Shown here one piece after another: positions 62,612 to 64,000 of a stretch of DNA of 64,000 bases. The notes below the pieces were generated by a model. The model saw only the letters and a list, made by a program, of their open reading frames with translations, was not told the DNA's origin and searched no databases. How positions within the stretch are numbered: position 1 is the first letter of the stretch; each line of letters starts with the position of its first letter. The stretch covers positions 620,001 to 684,000 of the forward strand of contig NZ_CP048407.1 of assembly GCF_003403315.2 (NCBI RefSeq), in the 5' to 3' direction. The position numbers and the translations under genes were made by a program. Origin of the DNA: Thermaerobacter sp. PB12/4term (GTDB lineage: Bacteria > Bacillota > Sulfobacillia > Thermaerobacterales > Thermaerobacteraceae).

Positions 62612-63454
62612 ATGCCTGACGGCAACCCCAATCAAGGCGGCCTGGCCGGCGGTGTCCCCACCCGGGGAGGGAATCCTCCGGCGCCGGAGCTGTCTGGTGA
62701 AGGCGGCCTGGCCGGTGGCGCGCCGGCCCGCGGCGGCAACCCCCCGGCGCCTGAAGGGGGCCTGGCGGGAGGCGCCCCGACCCGCGGCGGGAACCCACCC
62801 GCCCCCGCGGCCCTGGCGGAAGGGGGCACGCCCCAGGAGCCCGTGCCCCAGCTTGGCCCGGCGCCGGCCGCTCCCGCCGGTGAGACGGCGCCTCCGGCCG
62901 GGCCGGGCCTGGAGAAGGCCGCAGCCCAGAGCGGCGCCCCCGAAGGCGTGCCGCCGTGCCCCGGCGGCCAGCCGGTCCAGGTCCAGCCGGGGGACACCCT
63001 GTTCCTGCTGGCCCAGCGCTACGGCGTTCCGCTGGCCGCCGTGATCCTGGCCAACCCCCAGATCGTCGACCCCGACCGCATCGTGCCCGGGCAGTGGATC
63101 TGCATTCCTTCGGCGCCCCCCGGCTGCCCCGGCGGCCGGCTGGTGGTGGTGCAGCCCGGCGACTCCCTGTTCACCATCGGCCAGCGCAACGGGGTGCCCG
63201 TGGAGGCCATGATTGCCGCCAACCCCCAGCTGGCCGACCCCAACCAGATCCAGCCCGGCCAGGTGGTCTGCGTCCCCCGGGCGCCTGTAGGCTGCACAGG
63301 CATCCTGTACGTGGTCCAGCCCGGGGACACCCTGTTCCAGGTCGCCCAGCGCTTTGGCGTGGAGCTCCAGGACCTCGTCGCCGCCAACCCGCAGATCACC
63401 AACCCGGACCGCATCTGGCCCGGCGAGGTGGTGTGCGTCCCGGCAGGGGGATGA
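62612..63454 (+). CDS. LysM-repeat protein with an internal tandem repeat
   Basis: A 280-residue protein without a signal peptide. The first 65 residues contain three imperfect copies of GGLAGG(A/V)P(T/A)RGGNPPAP. A Pro/Gly linker follows and then three LysM domains: QVQPGDTLFLLAQRYGVPLAAVILANPQI, VVQPGDSLFTIGQRNGVPVEAMIAANPQL and VVQPGDTLFQVAQRFGVELQDLVAANPQI. Each ends in a C(I/V)P segment. LysM domains bind peptidoglycan or chitin-like glycans. The lack of a signal peptide resembles cytoplasmically made spore coat proteins of the SafA type, but this is only an idea. ATG 62612 follows GGAGGAGGG. Confidence 0.88.
   Translation: MPDGNPNQGGLAGGVPTRGGNPPAPELSGEGGLAGGAPARGGNPPAPEGGLAGGAPTRGGNPPAPAALAEGGTPQEPVPQLGPAPAAPAGETAPPAGPGLEKAAAQSGAPEGVPPCPGGQPVQVQPGDTLFLLAQRYGVPLAAVILANPQIVDPDRIVPGQWICIPSAPPGCPGGRLVVVQPGDSLFTIGQRNGVPVEAMIAANPQLADPNQIQPGQVVCVPRAPVGCTGILYVVQPGDTLFQVAQRFGVELQDLVAANPQITNPDRIWPGEVVCVPAGG
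62620..62815 (+). repeat. Tandem repeat in the LysM gene
   Basis: About three imperfect copies of a 51-60-base unit encoding GGLAGG-P-RGGNPPAP. The copies differ mainly in third codon positions, so selection seems to preserve the protein motif. Confidence 0.7.
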
Positions 63455-63516
63455 ACCGGCGGGCGGGACCGCCCTTCGGCCGTGCCCGCGCCGTGACCCC
63501 GGCATGCGCAGCCTCC

Positions 63517-63552
63517 AGCGAGCCCGGCCGGGCGGAACCGGCCGGGCTCGCT
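63517..63552 (+). terminator. Intrinsic terminator of the LysM gene
   Basis: A 15-base perfect stem (AGCGAGCCCGGCCGG with its complement, 6-base loop) followed by GCCTTTCTT, 63 bases after the LysM stop. Confidence 0.75.
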
Positions 63553-63697
63553 GCCTTTCTTCCGTGCCGGCGGCGCCCCCCGGGAGCCACCGGGGCATAC
63601 TCCCTCCAGGAAAGGGGACGGTTCGTCCCGTCCCCCGAACAATCCCCTCCGGCGCGGCCCCGGGCCGCCGTCGCCGGGGGGCGGAGGAGCGGAGAGC

Positions 63698-64000
63698 ATG
63701 GCGAACCGAGCGGGCGGCAACGGTCAGGACCGGTCCCCCCGCCGCGCCGCGGCCCCGCGACCTGCCGGGGGTGGGCGGGCGGCTGCCCAACCGCGGCGGG
63801 CGGGGGAGCCGGCGGCCAGCGGGATGAGCGGCGGTGATGCGGGTGCCGCGGGCGGGGCGACCGCCGGCGAGGCGGCGGGGCGCGCCGGCGCCGGGGATCG
63901 GCAGGAGTCCCCGGAGCGCGGCGGGCGTCGCCGCATGGTGCCCCAGCCCCTGCGAGCCCGGCCCATCGGCCTGCGGGCCGCCCGGGCGGGCGGCCGGCCC
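63698..64000 (+). CDS. Partial hypothetical protein (runs off the end)
   Basis: An open frame from ATG 63698 (MANRAGGNGQDRSPRRAAAP) with no stop before the window ends, preceded by GGAGGAGCGGAGAG. The visible 101 residues are an Arg/Gly/Ala/Pro-rich, probably disordered region. No domain can be recognised, so only its existence and start are proposed. Confidence 0.45.
   Translation, partial: MANRAGGNGQDRSPRRAAAPRPAGGGRAAAQPRRAGEPAASGMSGGDAGAAGGATAGEAAGRAGAGDRQESPERGGRRRMVPQPLRARPIGLRAARAGGRP

Overview
The window is very GC-rich DNA (roughly 70% by eye) packed with short-spaced or overlapping genes. Many of these start at GTG or TTG behind strong AGGAGG-type ribosome binding sites. A SAM-I riboswitch with an intrinsic terminator, a PerR-type box, HisZ with short HisG, a Bacillus-like MurNAc recycling cluster and lipoprotein-anchored binding proteins together point to a high-GC Gram-positive of the Firmicutes. 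A Thermaerobacter-like thermophile is my best guess from general knowledge, not from a database comparison.

Layout. 0-5 kb: a zinc/manganese-type ABC importer (ATPase, permease, His-rich binding lipoprotein) followed by a Fsr-like MFS exporter. 5-7 kb: copper/cytochrome oxidase assembly genes (SCO, PCuAC) with a small membrane protein on the other strand. 7-16 kb: Hsp20, a COG3044-type ATPase, an acetamidase/formamidase, an S9 peptidase, a HisJ-type PHP phosphatase and a lytic transglycosylase. 16-21 kb (minus strand): the methionine importer metNIQ behind a complete SAM-I riboswitch, and an asnB-like gene behind its own terminator-bearing leader. 21.7-26.7 kb: a branched-chain amino acid ABC importer, livKHMGF. 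27-31 kb: a hypothetical gene, an EamA transporter and a membrane-anchored propeller-like protein. 31-41.3 kb: a peptidoglycan amino sugar cluster (NagZ, NamZ, PTS EIIBC, MurQ, GntR/HutC regulator, NagA, NagB, Cof-type HAD). 41.5 kb: proline dehydrogenase. 42.7-52.6 kb (minus strand): a histidine operon hisZ-hisG-hisDC-hisB-hisH-hisA-hisF-hisIE in which HisD and HisC are one polypeptide. 52.9-57 kb: an overlapping four-gene operon (sarcosine-oxidase-like enzyme, EamA, ornithine cyclodeaminase family, EamA). 57-61 kb (minus strand): a YerC/TrpR-like regulator, a Fur/PerR-family regulator and a P1B-4 metal ATPase with a PerR-like box on its promoter. 61-64 kb: small membrane proteins, DUF554, a LysM protein and a gene running off the end.

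How the genes fit together. NagZ and NamZ would trim peptidoglycan outside the cell, the EIIBC imports and phosphorylates MurNAc, MurQ removes lactate, and NagA and NagB carry the sugar to fructose-6-phosphate. Two candidate operators and a HutC-type regulator suggest one regulon. The histidine operon has every step except histinol-phosphate phosphatase, which the HisJ-type gene at 14.2 kb can supply. The YerC-like regulator 5 kb from the operon is a candidate controller. The Fur-family regulator and the P1B-4 ATPase resemble the PerR/PfeT peroxide-iron pair of Bacillus.

The most unusual features are the HisD-HisC fusion, the Gly/Ala/Pro-rich low-complexity insertions in otherwise conserved enzymes (all His proteins, NagA, the HAD, DUF554), the asnB leader with clustered Asn and Gln codons abutting a terminator, and the PerR-like box. 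No tRNA, rRNA, CRISPR array, transposase or phage gene was recognised.
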